A DNA stretch of 7,405 nucleotides from Candidatus Argoarchaeum ethanivorans (GTDB lineage: Archaea > Halobacteriota > Methanosarcinia > Methanosarcinales > EX4572-44): NCBI GenBank assembly GCA_905067535.1, contig CAJHIR010000051.1, positions 1 to 7,405 of the forward strand, given 5' to 3'. Position 1 is the stretch's first letter, and the number at the start of each line of letters is the position of its first letter. The notes under the pieces are model-generated. The model saw only the letters and a list, made by a program, of their open reading frames with translations, ran no database searches and was not told the DNA's origin. Shown here in pieces: positions 1 through 6,246 of this stretch. The position numbers and the translations under genes were made by a program.

Positions 1-5
1 CAATC

Positions 6-32
6 TTCTCTGTGTTCTCTGTGCTCTCTGTG
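6..32. repeat. three tandem 9-bp TTCTCTGTG-type units
   Basis: Three contiguous 9-bp units run TTCTCTGTG (6-14), TTCTCTGTG (15-23) and CTCTCTGTG (24-32), followed by GGTTTT. On the minus strand this reads as CACAGAG(A/G) blocks. There are no spacers, so it is not a CRISPR. From memory, similar CTCTGTG-rich intergenic repeats ending in GTGGTT recur in many bacterial and archaeal genomes. The window shows only this copy, and the array may continue to the left. Confidence 0.6.
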
Positions 33-154
33 GTTTTATTTCTTATGGTTTGTTCAACAAGAAGAGGCTTAACACTCACACGATCCTACATTACGTCTAA
101 AAATTAAATTGGTATGACAGTAGGTTTGACAGGTCTGTAAATATAAAACCCCGT

Positions 155-174
155 ATAATTAATAAGAAATAAAT
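155..174 (-). terminator. possible T-rich terminator after cdhB
   Basis: On the cdhB coding strand, about 50 bases after the stop, the RNA would contain a pyrimidine/T-rich tract with runs such as TTTATTTC and TTATTAATTAT, followed by GGGGTTTTATATTT. Archaeal terminators are often simple T-rich stretches without a strong hairpin. The call is tentative because AT-rich intergenic DNA gives such tracts by chance. Confidence 0.25.
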
Positions 175-220
175 CAGTGTCTACGATAATATGTGTGTTC
201 CGAGCTCATTTTATACAAAT

Positions 221-745
221 CTAAATATTCTCAATAACCCTGTCAAGCATTTTCTTAAACTCGTCTGTATGTTTTCGACTTATGTTGCCAGAACTCATTC
301 GTGCAGCCGGGTGATAATATCGATCAATCGAGATGCATCGAACGATCGGATCGGTTGCAAAGTTTTTTAGAGCAATCAGGAATTGTGAGGTTGAATAGTA
401 AATACCACCAAGCACTGCTACCAGATCGTACCCACCCGTTTTATCAAAACCCACCCAATCCCTGCTTTCAATGTTATTTGCAAGTTCATGAAGACCTGTC
501 AGGTGGACATTCTCTGTGTACCTTCTATCCACAAAGCCTTTCATGCTGTGTGCTGTTGCTGCTATGGGAATTCCTTTTTTCCCGATGGCAATTGCTTTTT
601 CTATCAAGCCATCATCAAGAATCTCTGAGCCAACAACGAGAAGCGGTCTCTTTGCATTCTTAATCGCTCTTCCAAGAGCTTCTGGTTGTGCTACTCTTGC
701 ATTCTCAGGACCTGAAATATTTCCAATATCAAATGGTATTTCCAT
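221..745 (-). CDS. cdhB: acetyl-CoA decarbonylase/synthase complex subunit epsilon
   Basis: This 174-aa protein matches the epsilon subunit of the archaeal ACDS complex, in which alpha and epsilon together form the cytoplasmic CO dehydrogenase component. Epsilon lacks the metal clusters; a flavin or electron-transfer role has been suggested but is not settled. Visible family features are RPLLVVGSE (33-41), ATAHSMKGF (63-71), LHELANNI (85-92), the DLVAVLGG strand-turn followed by YYSTSQFL (107-124), and DRYYHPAARMS (141-151). These fit the Rossmann-like nucleotide-binding fold of the family, and the length is normal. The ATG at 745 follows GAGGT about seven bases upstream, and that motif overlaps the cdhA stop region. 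Only 10 bases separate it from cdhA, so the two are surely cotranscribed and probably translationally coupled. The stop is TAG, backed up by an in-frame TGA five codons later. Confidence 0.93.
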   Translation of the reverse strand: MEIPFDIGNISGPENARVAQPEALGRAIKNAKRPLLVVGSEILDDGLIEKAIAIGKKGIPIAATAHSMKGFVDRRYTENVHLTGLHELANNIESRDWVGFDKTGGYDLVAVLGGIYYSTSQFLIALKNFATDPIVRCISIDRYYHPAARMSSGNISRKHTDEFKKMLDRVIENI

Positions 746-755
746 CCTTATTACC

Positions 756-3122
756 TCACTCGTTCTTCTTTATCAGTTCTTCAAGGTTTGTTGCGTCAAA
801 CCCGACATCCATCTTTTGCACAGGTCCTGAAAGTATTTTCTTTGCTTCAAGATCGATATCCCATCCATGCTCTTCTTTCAAGATTCTAAGGTACTCCTCT
901 TTTCTTGCAAGCGGGAGATCTGCTTCGCCCCTCACAAAGATGTGCCAATCGTCAGGATACACGCCAAGATACTTCATCGACAGGTCCATGTAATGCGTGA
1001 GCTTTACCTGCCTACCCATGCTGTTATCGGTTGGACGAAAGCAGAGTCTTGCAATGAGTGGGATTGCCTCTTGATACGTGTCTGCTGCCACAAGCATGTG
1101 TTCCGGTGCAGGCTCAATCTGCACTTTAGAGCCGTCTCTTGCATCATAGACCACCCAATCTTCATCAACATATTTTCGTCCAAGGTATGCTCTTCTATAC
1201 TTCCAGCCGTGTGGACCGATAACAACTGGAATGCCTATCCGGTTTACACCTGATGCAATCGATGCTGCTTTCTGGGACATTGCACCCCATGCCACACCAC
1301 ACGCACCAACCCTGTTTAAGATGTAGTCGGCAATCTCTGCATAGTTTCCCCTGATGTTTCGTCTTGCATAGATCGCTGCCACTTTGATAGCTGCACCATG
1401 AATGTGTGCATTTGAAACGCATGAACCAATATTGAGAACGCATCCGCCAGCAAAGTCTCCCGGATATTTCTCATAGAGTGTTTTTCCATCCTCGTCACGG
1501 TAGAGTGCAGCATCCATAGCGCCGCACCCGGTCAAAACAACGATGTACTTCCGTTCAGCAAACTCTTTTGCTATTCTGTACACGTCTTTTGTTCCGTTGG
1601 GGTAGTTACCGCACCCGACAATGGCGATAATTCCGGGAATTGTTCCGAGAACAAGTGGAGCACCAACCTTTCTGATCTCCGTATCAAGCACAGGACCTCT
1701 CCCAACACGTATCATTCCCTTCTCTGATTTTACATAAGGAAGCGATGCTTTCAGGATTACATCAACAATTGGAATGTGTTTCTTACACACCTGTTCGCAC
1801 CTCCCGCACCCGACACACGGGTCAAACAGGCTGGCAAGCGGTGCAGTATCCCCTTTCGCAGCAGCTTTATTTGCTTCACCAATCGGAAGCCCCTGCGGAC
1901 ATGCAACTATGCAGTTTGCATCACAGTTCTGGCACATCGTAACGTAATCTTTGAACTCTTCATCGGTTAGGATATTAACAAGTTCCTTTCGCTGTTCATG
2001 CGTGATCTGCACAACTCGTACTGCCACTTCTCCTGCCTTGACCGGATCAAGGATCACTACACCAGGTTCCTTGCCACTTGCGAGTATGGCAACAATATTA
2101 TCTACCGAATCATTTGTTCGATCAACAAGCCCATACATTGCCTTATCGTTTGTTGCAATGAGCGGCGCATGAATTCGTTCTGCCTGCTCAAGAATGTCTG
2201 CACGGATGCACTGCTCATCAACCATGATAACATCTGCAACCCCTGAACGGACAAAACGAAGCTGCCGCCCAATTGAGCCCACGATTTTCGCTTTTTGGGA
2301 GTATCGTGTCGTATCAATGGCAGTACAGCAAATTCCCGCAACTTCAATTTGTTCATCAAGTCCATGATCAGACATGTAATCCATAACAGCAACAGACGGC
2401 ACAACATTATGACCGATGACAAGTATGACCGGCTTACTTTCATCAACGCAGCCCATCCCGATCTCAACCAGAGGAGCATCAGGGTCCCCTTTGGGAAGAT
2501 CGAATGCAACGATTTGGATGAGGTCTGCAACCTCCTTACCGAGCGAGTCAAGCATGCCAGCGTGGTATGCCTTTGACTCATAGTCGAGATTTGAACCTTC
2601 CTGACCAGTGTGCGTTGAATCCAGCAACTGGGCAATCTGCTCCTCCAGATACTCAAGCACAGGAATGAACTCACTCAATTTCCCTGGTTTAATTCCTGTG
2701 ATAAGCCTCGTAAGCGGTGCTTCGATATTGATACCTGTGCCCATATTAATCTCACGATCTCCCACAATCTTTAGAACCTTGCGAAGCAGGTGCCTTCCGT
2801 GTGCTGTGTGTGCAGAGCACCCCATAAGACATGCAATCGTTACAAACCGTGCCTGCTGGGCAGCCATACCGAGACCGCATGCACCTTTTTTTCCTCCGGT
2901 AAGATCGCACTTCCCGAATGTGCAGAAGCAGCACATCTCACAGTAGGGAGCATAGAACGGTTTGTATCGCTTGAGTAGCTTGTAATCCCAGTTCCTGAGA
3001 TCAGCTATACCCGGCATCGGTGTTGGGCCCATTGTCTCCCATTCTTCTTCTTCCTCTTCAATCCCGCCTATATTTATTACTACATTTTTTAAAGCTTCTA
3101 TCTCAATTTTAGGGAGTGGCAT
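756..3122 (-). CDS. cdhA: acetyl-CoA decarbonylase/synthase complex subunit alpha (Ni-Fe CO dehydrogenase)
   Basis: This 788-aa protein is the catalytic CO dehydrogenase subunit of ACDS and catalyses CO + H2O to CO2 + 2 H+ + 2 e-, reversibly, with ferredoxin as electron partner. The N-terminal cysteine cluster at 61-82 (C61, C64, C65, C67, C72, C82) should bind the B and D [4Fe-4S] clusters. The Ni-Fe-S C-cluster ligands are all recognisable by analogy with CODH-II of Carboxydothermus: H238 in GHN, C266 in GICC, C305 in DEQC, C504 in GCGN, C533 in TGCG and C568 in GSC. Two further ferredoxin-type [4Fe-4S] motifs, C397/C400/C404/C408 and C436/C439/C442/C446, are the insertion typical of archaeal CdhA and absent from bacterial monofunctional CODH. 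No key residue is missing. Length is close to the family's roughly 800 aa. An acidic run (EEEEEE, 22-27) lies near the N-terminus. The ATG at 3122 has a strong SD, GGAGGA. It is the middle gene of gatE-cdhA-cdhB. Confidence 0.97.
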   Translation of the reverse strand: MPLPKIEIEALKNVVINIGGIEEEEEEWETMGPTPMPGIADLRNWDYKLLKRYKPFYAPYCEMCCFCTFGKCDLTGGKKGACGLGMAAQQARFVTIACLMGCSAHTAHGRHLLRKVLKIVGDREINMGTGINIEAPLTRLITGIKPGKLSEFIPVLEYLEEQIAQLLDSTHTGQEGSNLDYESKAYHAGMLDSLGKEVADLIQIVAFDLPKGDPDAPLVEIGMGCVDESKPVILVIGHNVVPSVAVMDYMSDHGLDEQIEVAGICCTAIDTTRYSQKAKIVGSIGRQLRFVRSGVADVIMVDEQCIRADILEQAERIHAPLIATNDKAMYGLVDRTNDSVDNIVAILASGKEPGVVILDPVKAGEVAVRVVQITHEQRKELVNILTDEEFKDYVTMCQNCDANCIVACPQGLPIGEANKAAAKGDTAPLASLFDPCVGCGRCEQVCKKHIPIVDVILKASLPYVKSEKGMIRVGRGPVLDTEIRKVGAPLVLGTIPGIIAIVGCGNYPNGTKDVYRIAKEFAERKYIVVLTGCGAMDAALYRDEDGKTLYEKYPGDFAGGCVLNIGSCVSNAHIHGAAIKVAAIYARRNIRGNYAEIADYILNRVGACGVAWGAMSQKAASIASGVNRIGIPVVIGPHGWKYRRAYLGRKYVDEDWVVYDARDGSKVQIEPAPEHMLVAADTYQEAIPLIARLCFRPTDNSMGRQVKLTHYMDLSMKYLGVYPDDWHIFVRGEADLPLARKEEYLRILKEEHGWDIDLEAKKILSGPVQKMDVGFDATNLEELIKKNE

Positions 3123-3141
3123 ATTAATTCCTCCATTAATA
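3122..3141 (-). promoter_or_regulatory. cdhA ribosome binding site inside a perfect inverted repeat
   Basis: On the coding strand the sequence is TATTAAT-GGAGGA-ATTAATA, with the final A belonging to the cdhA ATG. The two 7-base arms are perfect inverted repeats, and the 6-base loop is exactly the Shine-Dalgarno hexamer. The arms are all A/T, so any RNA hairpin would be weak. The SD function is well supported, but a regulatory role for the repeat is inference. Confidence 0.6.
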
Positions 3142-3156
3142 CTAATATTCTGTTAC

Positions 3157-5034
3157 TTAATTTTCAAGTATTTCTTCTATCTTTCGCTTCAGTATCTGGC
3201 TGATCTGCTGTCCTCCTACCTTTCCACGCAGTTCTTTCATAACAACTCCCATCAGGGGTCCTGCTGCATCAAGCCCACGCTGTTTTACAAATTCCTCCCG
3301 CTCTTTGACTATTTCCCCTATCAGTATTTCAGCGCCTGCAATATCGGCGTCAGCAAGTCTCAGTTTGGTCAGTAAATCTCTTAAAGATACCTGTGGGTGG
3401 ATTGTAATTGCTTTGAGCACTTCTTTGATTGCCTCGTTTGGAATGCTTCCTTCTGCACTAAAGTTGAACAGGTCAACCAGGTGGTCGAGGGTGATTCCGT
3501 ATGTGTTGTATCCTTCTTTTTGCAATTCACCAATCGTTGCGTGAAGTGTTTTTATTACTATTGTGGGTTTTGCTCCGGGAACTGCCGAGATTATTTGTTC
3601 AAACAGATAAGCATTTTCTGATTGGCTGATAAGATTTGCAAGCTCGTCGTTGAGATTATATTGTTTCCTGAATCGCTCTTTTTTTATTGTCAGAAGCTCC
3701 GGAAGTTTGATTTTTTCAAGGTGTTCTTGTGTGATTGGTACTGGCAGTACATCGGTTTCAGGATACATGCGGGCAGCTCCCGGGAGAGGTCGCATATAAG
3801 CTGAAGTTCCGTCCGGAAGCATCCTGCGAGTTTCTTCTGGCACATGCACGAGTGCCTCTTGTGCTCGTATTATTACTGATTCAAGAGCACCTCGCGCGCG
3901 GTTTATTCTGTCTGCAACAATTACTATACAATCCCTTTCATCTGCGTTTAAGGTCTTCTTTAGCTCGTTTACTTCGCTTTTGGTAATACCATAGTTTGGC
4001 AGTTCGTCGGTGTGAAATATTCCACCCACCCCCGACTTTTTTGCACGATCGGAGAATTCGGTACCAAGCCGCCTATCAGGTTGTATCTCTCTTCCAACGA
4101 TTCCTGCAAACCGTTTAAGTTTTACTGCAAGTATTGCACCACTACCAAGTGCACGTTTGAGTATCGCTGAATCTGTATTTTTAAATAGATCGGTAACATC
4201 TGTGATAGTTCCATCTACCGCAGCCCCCCGCTCGTTGAGTTCATTTTTTATGTCAATAAGACTGGTCTGTCTTCGCACTTCCTTGTTCAAGATCGTAGGT
4301 AAGAGGTCCAATTCCTGTACACCTTTTATTTCGACACGTGCTCCTTCGGTGATAGATATATTGACATCCTGACGTATCGTGCCAAGTCCTCGTTTAACTC
4401 TCCCTGTTGAGCGAAGAAGCATTCCTATATATGCCGCAACATCGCGTGCTTGTTCTGGCGTTTTAATATCCGGTGCAGTACAAATCTCTACTAGTGGTAT
4501 TCCAAGCCGATCAAGTGAATAGATGACGCTCTCTCCGGAATCTTCGATTTTCTGTGCGGCTTCTTCCTCAAGGCAGATTACACTGATTCCAACCCTGCCA
4601 CCAGCATCAATGTATCCATCGGTTGCAACAAGCCCTGTACGCTGGAATCCGGCAGTATTGGATCCATCAACCACGATTTTTCTCATGCTGTGAAGTTCAT
4701 CCACAGGGTGCATATGAAGCATCTTGCTCATGGTAAGAGCAATATCAAGAGCATCCATGTTCAGCTTCCCGGGTGGCTCCTCATCATTTTCAACCAGACA
4801 GGTGGAATCGTACGCTTTATAGATGTATTTCTTTTGTATCTTTGTTTCCTCAAGTGCTGCTCTATCTATTTCCCCCATCTCACTTGTTGTCGCTCGGAGG
4901 TATCGGTGGAATTCAAGATTTGACTCACCCGTATCTCTGCGTCTTGTCGGGCATTTGCAGAATAGCTTTTCTTTTGTGTTAAGCTGCTGGTGGATTTCAA
5001 TCCCACATTTAAGTTCTGGGAAATGATTGTTCAT
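3157..5034 (-). CDS. gatE: Glu-tRNA(Gln) amidotransferase subunit E
   Basis: This 625-aa protein is GatE, which with the asparaginase-like GatD converts misacylated Glu-tRNA(Gln) to Gln-tRNA(Gln) in the archaeal cytoplasm. GatE activates the glutamyl group with ATP and binds the tRNA. Seen in order: GIEIHQQL (11-18), the Cys pair in LFCKCPT (24-30), the GatB/E catalytic core with DRLGIPLVEICT (175-186), RQDVNISI (221-228) and VEIKGVQ (234-240), then an AspRS-like insertion (GAD) domain around 295-405. That insertion separates GatE from bacterial GatB. A YqeY-like tRNA-binding tail spans about 460-625 and ends in GVVMKELRGKVGG. An in-frame TTG 24 bases upstream would add eight residues. I prefer the ATG at 5034 because family members begin about ten residues before GIEIHQQL. 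No SD precedes this ATG, so the mRNA may be leaderless. The cdhA start lies 34 bases after the stop; gatD is not nearby. Confidence 0.95.
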   Translation of the reverse strand: MNNHFPELKCGIEIHQQLNTKEKLFCKCPTRRRDTGESNLEFHRYLRATTSEMGEIDRAALEETKIQKKYIYKAYDSTCLVENDEEPPGKLNMDALDIALTMSKMLHMHPVDELHSMRKIVVDGSNTAGFQRTGLVATDGYIDAGGRVGISVICLEEEAAQKIEDSGESVIYSLDRLGIPLVEICTAPDIKTPEQARDVAAYIGMLLRSTGRVKRGLGTIRQDVNISITEGARVEIKGVQELDLLPTILNKEVRRQTSLIDIKNELNERGAAVDGTITDVTDLFKNTDSAILKRALGSGAILAVKLKRFAGIVGREIQPDRRLGTEFSDRAKKSGVGGIFHTDELPNYGITKSEVNELKKTLNADERDCIVIVADRINRARGALESVIIRAQEALVHVPEETRRMLPDGTSAYMRPLPGAARMYPETDVLPVPITQEHLEKIKLPELLTIKKERFRKQYNLNDELANLISQSENAYLFEQIISAVPGAKPTIVIKTLHATIGELQKEGYNTYGITLDHLVDLFNFSAEGSIPNEAIKEVLKAITIHPQVSLRDLLTKLRLADADIAGAEILIGEIVKEREEFVKQRGLDAAGPLMGVVMKELRGKVGGQQISQILKRKIEEILEN

Positions 5035-5061
5035 GGCTTCGAGATAAATGAAATACAAGTG

Positions 5062-5068
5062 TATTAAT
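5062..5068 (-). promoter_or_regulatory. possible TATA box of gatE
   Basis: On the gatE strand ATTAATA lies roughly 28-34 bases before the ATG at 5034. That is the spacing expected if transcription starts at or very near the ATG. It fits the absence of a Shine-Dalgarno sequence and suggests a leaderless transcript. The box is not a strong consensus and the region is AT-rich. Confidence 0.35.
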
Positions 5069-5106
5069 CTTTGCTCGTACTTGTTTCAAGCTCGAACCAC
5101 AAAACT

Positions 5107-5120
5107 ATTGTCGCGACAAT
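5107..5120. promoter_or_regulatory. perfect 14-bp palindrome, candidate operator upstream of gatE
   Basis: ATTGTCGCGACAAT is identical to its own reverse complement. It sits 73-86 bases before the gatE ATG and more than 200 bases before the regulator ATG, upstream of the putative gatE TATA box. The GC-rich centre stands out from the AT-rich surroundings. Which protein would bind it is unknown. Confidence 0.4.
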
Positions 5121-5230
5121 CTGATTTTTAGATGAAAACCCAGAGCCGTGTCACTCTCGATTAAAGAGACTGCCCCACAACCGAGTTTATAGACAAAGAA
5201 CTGATTAGTTATAAAAATTACGTTCTTGAC

Positions 5231-5238
5231 TATAAATA
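5231..5238 (+). promoter_or_regulatory. candidate TATA box of the regulator gene
   Basis: TATAAATA is a good archaeal TATA box. Transcription would begin about 25 bases downstream, on or next to the palindrome at 5251-5264, giving a leader of about 75 bases. A competing TATA-like box, ACTATATG (5290-5297), would start transcription near 5320 and leave just the SD ahead of the ATG. The sequence does not decide between them. Confidence 0.4.
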
Positions 5239-5250
5239 GTTCCATCTATA

Positions 5251-5280
5251 AAGCAATATTGCTTGGATTTAGCAATACTT
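5251..5280. promoter_or_regulatory. palindrome plus third half-site, candidate operator of the regulator
   Basis: AAGCAATATTGCTT (5251-5264) is a perfect palindrome. The half-site AGCAATA recurs at 5271-5277, 19 bases from its first occurrence, or about two helical turns. The array sits between the two candidate TATA boxes of the FilR1-type regulator gene. This is a typical place for autoregulation by a winged-helix protein. The assignment to that protein is inference. Confidence 0.45.
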
Positions 5281-5334
5281 TAACAGATTAACTATATGGG
5301 TAATACCTAAGTAAAATGACAACAGGTGACAATA

Positions 5335-6222
5335 ATGGAAGGAGATACAACAAATGAACATATTAATATAGGTAATCAACATGCATCATTAATGTCAATG
5401 CCATATAAAAAAACGAAGCCGACAGTTTTTCAAAATACCATTCGTCTTTCTACATGCTCACAACTACGAAGTGACATTCTTATCAGTTTAAACAGGGGAA
5501 GAATGGAGCTGAGAGATTTTCGCACTGAGCTTGGAGTAAGCTCTACAACTGCTATACATGCATTAAGAGAACTTGAGAAAGGTAATCTCGTTTTCCAGGA
5601 CGAAGACAGAAATTATGCACTAACAAAAATCGGTGAAGTCATTGCACTAAAATTGGCTGATTTTATTGATGCGATAGAGGTAGTGAAAACACACGAGGAC
5701 TTCTGGCTTACACATGATCTCAGCGGCATTCCACACAGTTTGCTTGAGAAAATTGGATGGTTGAAGGACTCGGCTCTTCTCGAAGATACCGCCATTGATA
5801 TTTTTAAAGTTCACAAGAATTTTGTTAACTTATTAGAGGATGCTAAGAAGATAAGAGGAATATCTTCTATTTTCGTTCCGGATTATCCGCTCCTGTTTGA
5901 GAAGTTAATACTAAAGAAAAAAGCTGATGTGGAACTTGTGGTGACAGAGGAAGTACTTAATAAAATGTTAGAAATGGCAAATCAAAAGATGTTAAAAGAT
6001 GCCATTGAAGATGAAAACTTCAAACTTAAACTATACACTGTGAAAGAAGGCATAAATGCTGCTTTTACTGTTACTGATTATTTTCTCTCCTTTGGGATGT
6101 TTCATGTTGGTGGAACTTATGACTACAATAGAGATATCATAAGCTATGATAAAAAAGCGATTGAATGGGGGATGGAACTTTTTAAGTTTTATCTAAAGCA
6201 GGCAGAGCAAGTTTATTTGTGA
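5335..6222 (+). CDS. winged-helix transcriptional regulator, FilR1/DUF1724 family
   Basis: A 295-aa soluble DNA-binding protein. Residues about 38-108 form a winged helix-turn-helix: LRSDILISLNRG, then the HTH in ELRDFRTELGVSSTTAIHALRELEKGNLV and a wing around QDEDRNYALTKIGEVIA. Residues about 155-285 match the FilR1 middle domain, seen as the strand IRGISSIFVPDYP, the KKADVELVVTEEVL segment and TVTDYFLSFGMFHVGGTYDYNRDIISYDKKAIEWGMELF near the end. The family (named after FilR1 of Methanothrix harundinacea) is abundant in methanogens, and most members have unknown ligands. The ATG at 5335 is preceded at five bases by AGGTGA, which matches the archaeal anti-SD. The in-frame GTG at 5326 overlaps that SD and is therefore rejected. 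A UbiA-family gene follows 24 bases downstream. Codon use is AT-rich compared with gatE-cdhAB. Confidence 0.85.
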   Translation: MEGDTTNEHINIGNQHASLMSMPYKKTKPTVFQNTIRLSTCSQLRSDILISLNRGRMELRDFRTELGVSSTTAIHALRELEKGNLVFQDEDRNYALTKIGEVIALKLADFIDAIEVVKTHEDFWLTHDLSGIPHSLLEKIGWLKDSALLEDTAIDIFKVHKNFVNLLEDAKKIRGISSIFVPDYPLLFEKLILKKKADVELVVTEEVLNKMLEMANQKMLKDAIEDENFKLKLYTVKEGINAAFTVTDYFLSFGMFHVGGTYDYNRDIISYDKKAIEWGMELFKFYLKQAEQVYL

Positions 6223-6246
6223 TTTTCACAGACATTGTCCGGGGAT

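Larger units (their letters stand above)
1..220. other. non-coding region downstream of cdhB
   Basis: No convincing reading frame or RNA gene is visible here. The region holds the period-9 repeat at its left end and AT-rich sequence after it. Notably, no start of cdhC or any other ACDS gene follows cdhB in these bases. The stretch is the 3' flank of the minus-strand cdhB transcript. Confidence 0.7.
5035..5334. other. divergent intergenic region between gatE and the regulator
   Basis: About 300 bases with no credible gene or tRNA. It must hold both the minus-strand gatE promoter and the plus-strand regulator promoter. It contains two perfect 14-bp palindromes (5107-5120 and 5251-5264), TATA-like boxes on both strands, and an ACAAGT/ACTTGT inverted pair (5055-5060 and 5079-5084) that brackets the likely gatE TATA box. 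Confidence 0.7.

Noticed and set aside
6..32. CRISPR array
   Set aside because: The units are 9 bp, directly tandem, with no spacers and no cas genes nearby.
206..223. Pyrrolysine read-through of the cdhB TAG
   Set aside because: The protein ends at the normal family length, and read-through would add only a few residues before a TGA.
301..993. Plus-strand open frames of 100-120 codons opposite cdhB and the end of cdhA
   Set aside because: They are antisense to unmistakable conserved genes, rich in Ser/Leu/Cys, and have no recognisable motifs.
2102..2674. 190-codon open frame on the minus strand inside cdhA
   Set aside because: It lies in another frame of a fully conserved cdhA region, with no domain features and a shadow-like residue mix.
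3038..3060. GAA/GAG triplet repeat near the start of cdhA as a repeat element
   Set aside because: It simply encodes an acidic run (EEEEEE) near the N-terminus and is not a separate element.
5035..5058. Eight-residue N-terminal extension of GatE from a TTG start
   Set aside because: The TTG lacks an SD, and family proteins start about ten residues before GIEIHQQL, which fits the ATG at 5034.
5060..5130. tRNA-like GGTTCGAGC on the minus strand upstream of gatE
   Set aside because: It resembles a T-loop, but there is no acceptor stem, anticodon arm or D-arm around it.
5326..5334. GTG start of the regulator, three codons upstream
   Set aside because: The GTG is part of the AGGTGA Shine-Dalgarno that is correctly spaced for the ATG at 5335.
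6235..6246. TTG start of the prenyltransferase
   Set aside because: It adds only four residues and is a rarer start codon. The SD evidence is weak for both candidates, so this is a preference and not proof.
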